A stretch of 64,000 nucleotides of DNA from RYN-230 sp963813975 (GTDB lineage Bacteria; Actinomycetota; Actinomycetes; Streptosporangiales; Streptosporangiaceae), in NCBI GenBank assembly GCA_963813975.1, contig CAWFAP010000007.1, forward strand, positions 248,001 through 312,000, given 5' to 3'. A program made the position numbers and the translations under genes. Under the pieces are notes generated by a model. The model searched no databases and had not been told where the DNA came from. It saw nothing but the letters and a program-made list of their open reading frames with translations. Below are positions 34,669 to 43,334 of this stretch, piece by piece. The stretch's first letter is position 1. Every line of letters starts with the position of its first letter.

Positions 34669-34702
34669 GTTATGCCCTCTTATCCGCCAATGCGGGCATA
34701 AC
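34669..34702. terminator. Hairpin with 9-bp perfect arms
   Basis: GTTATGCCC (34669-34677) pairs with GGGCATAAC (34694-34702), loop 16 nt. It lies 130 bp downstream of the small coiled-coil gene. It could be a terminator, or an operator-like dyad. Confidence 0.4.
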
Positions 34703-34759
34703 GTGCTGCCCGTTGGCACCCAGCTGAGTCCGGCATACCCGGCGACGTCCGCGCGCCCC

Positions 34760-34815
34760 GGTGGCCGGTGCCCGCTCCGGTGGCCGGTGCCCGCTCCGGT
34801 GGCCGGGGCCGGGCA
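34760..34815. repeat. 19-nt tandem repeat
   Basis: Two and a half units of GGTGGCCGGTGCCCGCTCC in noncoding DNA upstream of smc. Confidence 0.75.
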
Positions 34816-35138
34816 GCGGCGTTGCACCGCCCCCGCCGGGTCCTCGTGTCATCCCGGCCAGTCGCCGCGGAGTCCCGGCGGTGGAATCAGCCCCGCCCGC
34901 GACCTGCGGGGTTGCCGCGAATCCCCGGGAACGTCGGCTCCTCACGGTAAGGTGCGGGACAGTTGTCGTGCCGGAGCAGCGTTGCACGGGGGCTCCGGCG
35001 GAACCGTGCTGGCGGGCTGACCCGCCGTCCGGGGCGCGCGGGTGACAGGGCCCCAGGCGACGGGCGTTCAGGTGACAGGGGCTCGCGGACCGGGCCCGCG
35101 GACATGGCTAGTGCCCAGAGGGGGAGGGGAGCCGGCAG

Positions 35139-38100
35139 GTGTACCTGAAGACCCTCACCCTGCGCGGCTTCAAGTCCTTCGCCTCCGCCACCACCCTCCG
35201 CTTCGAGCCCGGCATCACCTGCATCGTCGGCCCCAACGGGTCAGGCAAGTCCAACGTGGTGGACGCGTTCTCCTGGGTGATGGGCGAGCAGGGAGTGAAG
35301 ACCCTGCGCGGCGGCAAGATGGAGGACGTCGTCTTCGCCGGGACCGCGTCGCGCCCCCCGCTCGGGCGGGCCGAAGTCACGCTCACCATCGACAACAGTG
35401 ACGGCGCCCTGCCCATCGAGTACGCCGAGGTGACGATCAGCCGCCTGCTCTTCCGGTCCGGGCAGAGCGAGTACTCCATCAACGGCGACCACTGCCGCCT
35501 GCTCGACGTCCAGGAACTCCTGTCCGACTCGGGCCTGGGCCGCGAGATGCACGTAATCGTCGGCCAGGGCCAGCTGGACCAGGTGCTCCACGCCGGACCG
35601 GAGGCCCGGCGGGCGCTCATCGAGGAAGCGGCCGGAGTGCTGAAGCACCGCCGCCGCAAAGAGAAGGCCCTGCGCAAGCTCGAGGCCATGCAGGCCAACC
35701 TGACCAGGCTGGTGGACCTGACCGCGGAACTGAAGCGCCGCCTCAAGCCGCTCGGCCGGCAGGCCGCCATCGCCCGCCGCGCGGCCGTAATCCAGGCCGA
35801 CCTCCGCGACGCCCGGCTGCGGCTGCTCGCCGACGACTACGTGACCGCGTCCGCCGAGTTGCAGCGTGACCAGACCGACGAGGCGGCCGCGCTGGCCCGC
35901 CGGGCCGAACTGGAGCGGGTCCTGACCCAGGCGCGCCAGCGGGAGGCCGACCTGGACAGCGACGAGCAGCAGCACGCTCCGCGCCTGGCCGCCGCCCAGG
36001 AAGCCTGGTTCGCCCTGTCCGCCCTTTCCGAGCGCCTCCGCGGGGTGGCCAGCCTGGCCCAGGAGCGGCATAGCCACCTGGTGGCGCAGCCGGACACGCC
36101 GCGCCCCGGCCGCGACCCGCAGGAACTGGAGCTAGAAGCGGAGACCCTCCGCGAGCAGGAAGTCGTCCTCGGAGAGCGGCTCGAAACGGCCCGCGAACAG
36201 CTGTCCGCCGTCACCGCCCAGCGCGCCGCGTCCGAGGCCGCGCTGGCCGAGGAGGAACGGCGGCTCGCGGCCAGTGCCCGCGCCGAGGCCGTGCGGGCCG
36301 AGCGCCTGTCCCGGCTCCGGGCCCAGGTGGGAGCCGCGCGCAGCAAGGCGTCGGCCGCGCACGAGGAAGCCGGGCGGCTCGCCGACGCGGTCGAGCAGGC
36401 CCGCACCCGGGCCGAGCAGGCCCAGCAGGAGTACGAGGAGCTGCAGGAACTGTGCGCCGGCCGGGACGACGACCGGGCCGGGCTGGCGGGTGAGCACGAG
36501 CAGGCCGGGGCCCGGCTGGCCGAGGCCGCTGCGCTGGTCACCGAGCAGCGCGCCGCCGAGCGGGAGTCCAGCGCCCAGCGGGCCGGGCTGCGGGCCCGGG
36601 TCCAGGCCCTGCGGGAAGGCGTGCACGCGCTGCGCACCGGCAAGGACGCCTCCGGGACGCTGCTGGCTGACCCGGGGAAGTACCCCGGGGTGCTGGGCGG
36701 GGTAGCGGCGCTGGTGAGCGTGGACTCCGGCGCCCAGGAAGCTATCGCGGCCGCGCTGGGCGGCGCGGCGGACGCGGTCGCGGTCACCGGCCTCGACGCC
36801 GCCGTGGCCATCCTGGAGGCGCTCAAGGACGAGGACGCGGGCAGCGCCGGCCTGATGATCGCTTCCGGCTCGCCGGGTGACGCGGCGCCCCTCGCGGACG
36901 GCGGGCTGCCGCCGGGGATCCAGCTGCCGGAGGGCGCCCGGCCCGCCCTCGCGCTGGTCCGGTCCCCGGACGGGCTGGCGCCCGCGCTGGCCGGCCTGCT
37001 GGCCGGCATCGTGGTGGCCGCCGACCTGCCCCAGGCGCGGCAACTGGTCCGCACCCACCCGGCGCTGCGCGTGGTCACCCGGCAGGGCGACGTGCTCGGC
37101 GCGCACTGGGCCTCGGGCGGCTCGGCCCGGCCCGCCAGTGAGTTCACCCTGCGCAGCGTGGCCGACGAGGCGGCGGCCGGGCTGGAGGCCGTGGAGGAAC
37201 GCTGCGAGCAGACCGCCGAGCAGCTCGCGCTGGCCGTGGAGGCCGAGGATCAGGCCCGCCAGGCCGTGGCCAAGGCCCAGGCCGCGCTCCTCGAAGTGGA
37301 CGCGGCGGCCGCGGAGGTCTCCGGCCGGCTCGGCGGCTCGCGGGCGCGGCCCGGGCCGCCCGCGATGAGGCCCAGCGGCTGGAGGCCGCCATTGACCAGG
37401 CGCACCGGGCTCACGAGGCGAGCCAGGCCTCCGTTTCCGAGCTCGAGGCCAGCCTGGCCGAGGCCGAAGCCGGGCAGGACGCGGCCGGCCAGGGTGCGGC
37501 TGGCCAGGGTGCAGGCGGCCAGGTCGCGGCCGGCCAGGGCGCGGCCAGCCCGGGCGTGGGCGACCAGACCCGGTCCCGGGCCGCCGAGGCCGGCGGCCCG
37601 CAGGACGAGGCGGAACCCGCAGCCGGCCGGGAGGCTCTGGCCGCGCAGGTGACGGCCGGGCGGAACGCCGAGATGGAAGCGCGGCTCGAGGTCAGGACCG
37701 CCGAGGAACGGCTCCGGGCGATCGCGGGCCGGGCCGACGCGCTGGTCGCGGCGGCCGCGGCGGAGCGGCAGGCCACAGCCGCAGCGGCGGCCCGGCGGGT
37801 CCAGCGTGAGCGGCAGGCCGTGGTGGCCCGGGCCGTGGCCGACGGCGCCGCGTACGCGCTGGCCCGGCTGGCCGGCTCGATGGCGGAGGCCAGCGAGCAG
37901 CGGCAGGCGGCCGAGCAGGCCAGCAAGGGCCGGGCGGTGGCGCTGAAGGAAGTGCGCGTCCAGGTCCGCGAGCTCGCCACCGAGTTCGACCGGGTGGTGG
38001 ACGCCGCGCACGGGACCGAGATGGCCCGGGCCGAGCACCGGATGCGGCTGGAGCAGCTGGCGGCCCGGGCGGCCGAGGAGTTCGCGGTCTCGGCGGAAGA

Positions 38101-38998
38101 ACTGGTCGCCGACTACGGCCCCGCCGAGCCGGTCCCCGTCATCAGTCCCGATTCCCCGGCCAGCCCCGTACCGGCCGCTGAGCGGCCCGAGAGCGCCGGC
38201 ACCGCCGACGATCCCATAGACGGCTCGCTGGACGCGCAGGAGGCCGCTGAGGGCGCCAGCAACGGGAGTTTCCTGGTGCCGCCGCCCGCGCCACCCAGCG
38301 AGGAGCAGCAGGTGCTCACCGGGACGATCCCTTACGTCCGGGCCGAGCAGGAGCGCCGGGCCGCCGCCGCCCAGCGCCAGCTCGACCAGCTCGGGAAGGT
38401 CAACCCACTGGCCCTGGAAGAGTTCGCGGCCCTGGAGGAACGGCACGCGTTCCTCGCCACCCAGCTCGAAGACCTCAAGAAGACCCGCCGTGACCTGCTG
38501 ACCGTGGTCAAGGAGGTGGACGACCGGGTCCAGGAGGTGTTCGCCTCGGCCTTCGAGGACACCGCCCGGGAGTTCGAGGGGATCTTCTCCAGGCTGTTCC
38601 CCGGCGGCGAGGGGCGGCTGATCCTCACCGAGCCCGACGACATGCTGGCCACCGGGATCGACTTCGAGGCCCGGCCGCCGGGCAAGAAGGTCAAGCGGAT
38701 GTCGCTGCTGTCCGGCGGCGAACGGTCGCTGACCGCGATCGCGTTCTTGCTGGCCATCTTCAAGGCCCGGCCTTCGCCGTTCTACGTGCTCGACGAGGTC
38801 GAGGCCGCGCTCGACGACACGAACATGCAGCGCCTGCTGCACATCTTCGAGGAGCTGCGGTCGGCGTCCCAGCTCCTGATCATCACCCACCAAAAGCGCA
38901 CCATGGAGATCGCCGACGCGCTGTACGGGATCAGCATGCGCGGCGACGGGGTCTCGGCCGTGGTCAGCCAGCGGCTGCGGGAGCACGAGACCGCCTGA
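35139..38998 (+). CDS. smc: Chromosome segregation protein SMC, frameshifted as sequenced
   Basis: Condensin ATPase, about 1286 aa if repaired. The N-terminal head has Walker A GPNGSGKS (31-38), followed by long Glu/Arg/Ala-rich coiled coil and the hinge (about 500-660, with GVLGGVAALVSVDSGAQEAI). The C-terminal head is in a different frame: signature LLSGGERSLTAIAFLLAIF and Walker B FYVLDEVEAALDD. The frame is lost within about 37330-37360, in a G/C-rich tract (CGGGCGCGGCCCGGGCC); one additional base gives continuous coil (ARAARDEAQRLEAAI). AAGQG pentapeptide repeats lie at 37480-37550. SMC is generally needed for normal growth, so an assembly error is likely. Confidence 0.9.
37478..37552. 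repeat. 15-nt tandem array in smc coiled coil
   Basis: About four to five units of GCGGCCGGCCAGGGT-type sequence encode AAGQG-like pentapeptides in the second coiled-coil half (frame of 37556-38998). Confidence 0.75.
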
Positions 38999-39226
38999 TC
39001 CGGCCGGGCCTCACCGGCCGGGCCTCGCCGGGCAGCCGGCGGGCCTCGCCGGGTGGGCAGGTATCAGAATGCCTGGGCGCACGGCGCGGATCGAGCCCGG
39101 CCCGGTGGGCGCGCATCGGACCGCGCGGGACGGGTAGGCACCGGCTGGTAGCTCGGGGCCGGATGCCTATGACCGGGGCAGCGGCCGGGCGATGCAGGCC
39201 GGGGCGTCTGCCAGACTGGGGCCGTT

Positions 39227-40387
39227 ATGGAACTTGTGATCATTCTTATCGCTGTCGCCGTCGTAGTGGTCGCCGGGCTGGGGACCACGTTCCTGGTCAT
39301 CCCGCGCCGCCGCCGGATCTCCGCCCCGCCCAGGCCACCCGGGCCCGGGCCGGCTGAAGCCCCTCCAGCCCGCCGGGCTGAGGAAGGGGACGGAGGCGCT
39401 GCCGCGCCGGCTGAGGTGCTGCCGCGCGCGCCCGAGCCGGTGCTGCGCGAGGAGGCCCCGGCCCCGCTGCGCGGCCGCCTGACCCGGCTGCGCGGGAGGC
39501 TGGCCGCCTCCCGGGGCGGGTTCGGCTCAGCCCTGCTCAACCTGCTCTCCCGCGACACCCTGGACGACCAGGCCTGGGAGGACATCGAGGACACCCTGAT
39601 CACCGCGGACATGGGCGTCGCGCCGTCCCGCCAGATCACCGAGGAACTCCGGACCCAGGTGAAGGTGACTGGCACCCGCGATCCGGACCAGGTACGCACG
39701 ATGCTGCGCAACGAGCTCATCCACCAGATCGGGCCGGAGATGGACCGGGCCCTGCGCACCGGCTGGCGCGGGGACCGGCCCTCCATCGTGCTCGTGGTGG
39801 GGGTCAACGGGACGGGCAAGACGACGGTCGCCGGGAAGCTCGGCCGCGCCCTCATCGGCGAGGGCCAGACGGTAGTGCTCGGCGCGGCCGACACGTTCCG
39901 CGCCGCCGCCGCCGACCAGCTCCAGACCTGGGCTGAACGGATCGGGGCCCAGGTGGTCCGGTCCGACCGCGAGGAAGCCGACCCGGCCAGCGTGGCGTTC
40001 GAGGCGGTGAAGACCGGCATCGACGAGCGGGCGAGCACCGTCATCGTGGACACCGCCGGGCGGCTGCACACCAAGACCGGCCTCATGGACGAGCTCGGCA
40101 AGATCAAGCGGGTCATCGAGAAGCGCGCCACCGTGGATGAGGTCCTGCTCGTCCTGGACGCCACCACCGGCCAGAACGGCCTCCGCCAGGCGCGGGTGTT
40201 CGCCGAGGCGGTGGACGTGACCGGGATCGTGCTGACCAAGCTGGACGGGACGGCCAAGGGCGGCATCGTCATCGCGGTGCAGCGGGAACTGGGGGTCCCG
40301 GTCAAGCTGGTCGGGCTGGGGGAGGGACCCGACGACCTGGCCCCGTTCGAGCCCGAAGCCTTCGTCAACGCCATCCTCGGCAGCTAA
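39227..40387 (+). CDS. ftsY: Signal recognition particle receptor FtsY
   Basis: Membrane-attached SRP receptor GTPase of 386 aa. The N-terminus is a membrane span (residues 3-25), then a proline/alanine linker and the NG domain: G1 GVNGTGKTT (192-200), DTFRAAAADQL, DTAGRLHTK, and TKLDGTAKGG. It pairs with Ffh encoded at 47.3 kb. Directly downstream relatives carry amt and glnB; here 900 bp of noncoding DNA and the NO genes intervene. Confidence 0.96.
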   Translation: MELVIILIAVAVVVVAGLGTTFLVIPRRRRISAPPRPPGPGPAEAPPARRAEEGDGGAAAPAEVLPRAPEPVLREEAPAPLRGRLTRLRGRLAASRGGFGSALLNLLSRDTLDDQAWEDIEDTLITADMGVAPSRQITEELRTQVKVTGTRDPDQVRTMLRNELIHQIGPEMDRALRTGWRGDRPSIVLVVGVNGTGKTTVAGKLGRALIGEGQTVVLGAADTFRAAAADQLQTWAERIGAQVVRSDREEADPASVAFEAVKTGIDERASTVIVDTAGRLHTKTGLMDELGKIKRVIEKRATVDEVLLVLDATTGQNGLRQARVFAEAVDVTGIVLTKLDGTAKGGIVIAVQRELGVPVKLVGLGEGPDDLAPFEPEAFVNAILGS

Positions 40388-40738
40388 GGCCCTCTGCGGG
40401 GCTTCCGCTGGGCGCTCCGGAGGCAGTCATCGGGTCGCGGCACAGTGAGCTCCACGGCAAGCTCCACGGCCTGATGACCGACCCCCGGAGCTGTGTGCCC
40501 CGCGCCAGCCCGCCTCCTGCCGCTCCGCGCCGGGCGGCAACGCTGCGGTCAGGGCTTTGGGTTTAGGTAGCGGGCCGCGGGCCGTGTCCGGGCCGACCGC
40601 ATCTGCCCGGCGTGTCAGGGGACGGCGGCGCCGATCTGTCATCAGCTGCCCTGGGCAGTGGCGAGCGATCTGTGACCAGCTCGCGGCCGTGGCCTCCCGG
40701 GACCTCATGCCCTCCAGTCACACTGGCCTCTCCCGCCC

Positions 40739-40808
40739 ACGTTTCACGCTGGCCGTGCGCCGGAACGGTCAAAACACCCCGGAAAGGCGCACCACCGGCG
40801 TGAAACGT
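40739..40808. repeat. 70-nt nested palindromic element, copy 2
   Basis: Outer arms ACGTTTCACGC (40739-40749) and GCGTGAAACGT (40798-40808); inner arms GTGCGCC (40755-40761) and GGCGCAC (40786-40792). Same length, orientation and 3' flank (GGCCATGATCAATGTGATC) as 15786-15855. The loops differ, the stems are conserved. Confidence 0.87.
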
Positions 40809-41110
40809 CGGCGCTGGCCATGATCAATCGGCGCTGGCCATGATCAATGTGATCCAGGAGCCTGATGGTGCCAGCCAGCCCGGGAGGAGCGGCCGGCTGG
40901 GGCAGGCCTGACCGGGGACAACTGCACTCCTGGCGGAGTACCGTCCTGCGGGCCTGAACGAGGCGCCTGCACCGGGGCATCGCGCCGTCCCGCGAGGACC
41001 CCAGGCCGCCCAGCCCCGGACACGGCGATATCCGGGCCGGGGCGGGCACTCAGAGGGGTGGGTGGAGCTTATGTACGGTTTGCGGGAATTGGTTTGGCCG
41101 GGTTGGGGCA

Positions 41111-41154
41111 TTTATCTGGCGATCTCGACCTGACTAATATTCTAAATACGTTAG
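41111..41154 (+). promoter_or_regulatory. Candidate promoter and operator of the flavohemoglobin gene
   Basis: TTATCT (41111-41116), 17-nt spacer, TAATAT (41134-41139). The -10 overlaps a dyad ACTAA (41132-41136) / TTAGT (41150-41154) with a TATT/AATA inner repeat. This AT-rich dyad is exceptional in this GC-rich DNA and may bind a regulator of NO metabolism. Confidence 0.45.
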
Positions 41155-41300
41155 TAGGGTGCCCGGCACTTGTCGCACGTCTTTGTGGGACTTAGTTGTG
41201 GTCACGGTGCGCATGTGGCAAACTGCCCAGCGTGGCGATCCTGATAGGTAATAACGGCGTCGGCAGTCCCAATCCAAGCTCCCGCGAGCTGGACAACGTG

Positions 41301-42503
41301 GTGAGCGAAGCGGAGCCGCCGGTCCTATCGAGTACCGAAGCGATTACCCATACATTCTCGCTTGTCCATCAGGCGGGGGACCGCGCGGTGGCCTATTTCT
41401 ACGGCCGCCTGTTCGCGGCGAACCCGGAACTGCGGCCCATGTTCCCAGCCGCCATGGACGCCCAGCGCGACCGCCTTTTTCACGCCCTCACCCGGATCGT
41501 GCACGGCCTCAGCTCACCCGAGGCGATGGAGCCCTATCTCAGCCAGCTCGGGCTTGACCATCGCAAGTACGGGGTGCTGACCGAGCACTATCCGGCGGTG
41601 GGCGGGGCCCTGCTCGCCACGCTGGGCCGGTTCTCCGGTGACGCCTGGACCCCGGGCGCGGAGGCGGCCTGGGCGGGTGCCTACGAGCGGGCGACGCAGC
41701 TGATGACCGCGGCGGCGGACAAGTCCGCGGAGCACTCGCCGCCGTGGTGGTCGGCGGAAGTGGTCGGGCACGAACTGCGCAGCCCCACCCTCGCCGTCCT
41801 CACGCTGCGCCCGGAGGAGCCGTTCCCGTACCTGGCCGGGCAGTACGTGAGCATCCAGTCGGCCCACTGGCACCGTGTCTGGCGGCCGTTCTCGGTGGCC
41901 AACGCGCCGCGTGCGGACGGCCTGCTCACCTTCCACGTACGTGCCGTGTCCGGGGGGTGGGTCAGCTCCGCGCTGGTCCATCACACGAGGGTCGGGGACC
42001 GGGTGAATCTCGGGCCGCCGCAGGGCAGCATGACGCTCGCCGCCGGGTCTGGCGGGGGCATGTTCTGCGTGGCCGGCGGCTCGGGCCTGGCGCCCCTGAA
42101 GGCGCTGATCGAGCAGGCGATCGCGGACAGCCGGCCCGAACGCCGGCGCCGGATCCGCCTGATCGTCGGGGCCCGGTGCGAGTCGGAACTCTACGACCTG
42201 CCTGACCTGTGGCGGCTCGAGTCGTACTACCCGTGGCTGCGTATCAGCACCGCTGTCTCGAGTGATCCGGACTACAGCGGGGTAAAGGGAATGCTCGCCG
42301 ATGTCGTCGCCCGCCAGCTGCCGCAAAAAGACGACGATGTCTACATCAGCGGGCCCTCGCCGATGGTAACTAAGTGCATCCAGGTGCTTCGCCCGACGGG
42401 CCAGGGTAATTGGCGTATTCACGCGGACCCGGTGGATCCTCCCAGCGCGTTAACGGTTAGCGCGGCAAAGGATTCTATCGGTCATGAGTGCGCAAGCTCA
42501 TAG
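41301..42503 (+). CDS. Flavohemoglobin-type globin-FAD/NAD(P)H reductase fusion
   Basis: About 400 aa. The globin domain (about 10-145) has FYGRLFAANPELRPMF, the proximal histidine in LDHRKYGV and EHYPAVGGALL. The FAD domain has the RPFSVANAP motif, and the NAD(P)-binding domain has AGGSGLAPLKALIEQ and YISGPSPMV. Flavohemoglobins oxidise NO to nitrate with O2 and NAD(P)H. The start is uncertain: GTG 41301 gives a family-length N-terminus; GTG 41298, 41232 and 41196 are in frame. It precedes the NO synthase gene on the same strand, so it could protect the cell from that enzyme's product or supply it with electrons. Confidence 0.88.
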   Translation: MSEAEPPVLSSTEAITHTFSLVHQAGDRAVAYFYGRLFAANPELRPMFPAAMDAQRDRLFHALTRIVHGLSSPEAMEPYLSQLGLDHRKYGVLTEHYPAVGGALLATLGRFSGDAWTPGAEAAWAGAYERATQLMTAAADKSAEHSPPWWSAEVVGHELRSPTLAVLTLRPEEPFPYLAGQYVSIQSAHWHRVWRPFSVANAPRADGLLTFHVRAVSGGWVSSALVHHTRVGDRVNLGPPQGSMTLAAGSGGGMFCVAGGSGLAPLKALIEQAIADSRPERRRRIRLIVGARCESELYDLPDLWRLESYYPWLRISTAVSSDPDYSGVKGMLADVVARQLPQKDDDVYISGPSPMVTKCIQVLRPTGQGNWRIHADPVDPPSALTVSAAKDSIGHECASS

Positions 42504-42666
42504 GCGCACTCGACGCACGCTACGCTTAATGGGATCGCGCGGCGATGAACTCAGCCCTGAGGACCTTTTGGCGCGGGAACCTATTTGCCCGCTGGATGCC
42601 ATCGGCGGCGGCCACGCGCGGCACGCCTGGTCCTGCCCTGGCCGCGGTCTGCCGCGTCCCGGGTAG
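42484..42666 (+). CDS. Possible short ORF overlapping the flavohemoglobin 3' end
   Basis: A 60-codon ORF (MSAQAHRRTRRTLRLMGSRG at its start) whose ATG lies 20 nt before the flavohemoglobin stop. It contains a non-repetitive acidic stretch, DELSPEDLLAREPICPLDAI, that looks more protein-like than the surrounding repeats. No homology is recognised. It might be a coupled small protein or part of a frame-broken leader of the NOS gene. Confidence 0.25.
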   Translation: MSAQAHRRTRRTLRLMGSRGDELSPEDLLAREPICPLDAIGGGHARHAWSCPGRGLPRPG

Positions 42667-43141
42667 CTCCCTGCTCCCCAGCCCGCTGATGGCCGTTCCC
42701 GCGGTGGCGAGCCCGGCGCGAGCCAGTTCCCCCGTAGCCAGCCCAGTGATGGCCAATCCAGCCATGACCAGTACAGCGGGAGCCAGTTCCATGGTTAACA
42801 CCTCCGTGGCCAGCCCCATGGGGCCACATTCCGCAGCGGACAGCCTGATGACCGCCTGCCCGGTGGCGGGCAGCCTGGTGGGCGACGCACCGGAAGCTGA
42901 CGATCCTGGAGCGGTCGGTCCAGGAGCGCCCAGTCCGGGGGACGGTGGCCCGGGGACACCCAGCCCGGGGGACGACGATCCGGAGGCGCCCCGCCCGGGG
43001 GACGACGACCTGGAGGCGCCCCGCCCGGGGGACGACGACCTGGAGGCACCCCACCCGGAACCAGACCACCCGGCACCTGACCACCCGGCACCTGACCACC
43101 CGGCACCTGACCGCCCGGAATCTGACCGCCCGGCAATCTGA
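42545..43141 (+). CDS. Low-complexity Pro/Asp/Ala-rich ORF; possible N-terminal extension of NOS
   Basis: Reading frame of 198 codons: an Ala/Ser/Met-rich first half, then PGDDDLEAPR decapeptide and HPAPD pentapeptide repeats. It ends at TGA 43139-43141. The last two 15-nt units differ by one base: 43112-43126 is CGCCCGGAATCTGAC, while 43127-43142 carries an extra C at 43134. Removing that C joins this frame to the NOS frame, giving one protein of about 632 aa with a disordered leader. Without it, the ORF would stand alone. Repeats give open frames on the minus strand too, so coding status is uncertain. Confidence 0.35.
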   Translation: MNSALRTFWRGNLFARWMPSAAATRGTPGPALAAVCRVPGSSLLPSPLMAVPAVASPARASSPVASPVMANPAMTSTAGASSMVNTSVASPMGPHSAADSLMTACPVAGSLVGDAPEADDPGAVGPGAPSPGDGGPGTPSPGDDDPEAPRPGDDDLEAPRPGDDDLEAPHPEPDHPAPDHPAPDHPAPDRPESDRPAI

Positions 43142-43142
43142 C
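42955..43142. repeat. 30-nt and 15-nt tandem arrays upstream of the NOS core
   Basis: Three 30-nt units built on CCCGCCCGGGGGACGACGAC (42958-43050) followed by three to four 15-nt units of CACCCGGCACCTGAC and two of CGCCCGGAATCTGAC. The period is 15 or twice 15. Confidence 0.85.
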
Positions 43143-43334
43143 CGCCCGGCGGCCGATTCACCCGGGGATGGCCAGCCATCCGCCCGCGCCCTGACGACAG
43201 CCGGTGCCGCGGCCCGGCCCGTCCGGCCCGCGCGGCTGACCTGGCCCGCGCGGTCCCTGTGGCGCGGCCGCGCGTCCCGGGCGGCCCGCCTCACCGGGCT
43301 GAGCAGGCCGGCCGGGGCGGCCCAGCCCGTGAAC

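Larger units (their letters stand above)
34539..35138. other. 600-bp intergenic region upstream of smc
   Basis: No convincing gene. It contains two CCGGTAA motifs 27 nt apart in an AT-richer patch (34600-34630), a 9-bp perfect hairpin (34669-34702) and a 19-nt tandem repeat (34760-34815). Short open frames on both strands are low complexity. Confidence 0.6.
40388..41300. other. Long intergenic region before the flavohemoglobin gene
   Basis: About 900 bp with no convincing gene. It holds the second 70-nt palindromic element (40739-40808), a duplicated 20-nt flank (CGGCGCTGGCCATGATCAAT, 40809-40848), and an AT-rich promoter/operator-like stretch at 41111-41160. Confidence 0.65.

Noticed and set aside
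40557..40823. Plus-strand ORF of 88 codons before the flavohemoglobin gene
   Set aside because: Arg/Ser/Pro-rich, runs through the palindromic element and has no ribosome site.
42526..43179. Minus-strand open frame with Gly/Ser repeats opposite the NOS leader
   Set aside because: A 15-nt period array stays open in several frames on both strands; nothing favours this one.
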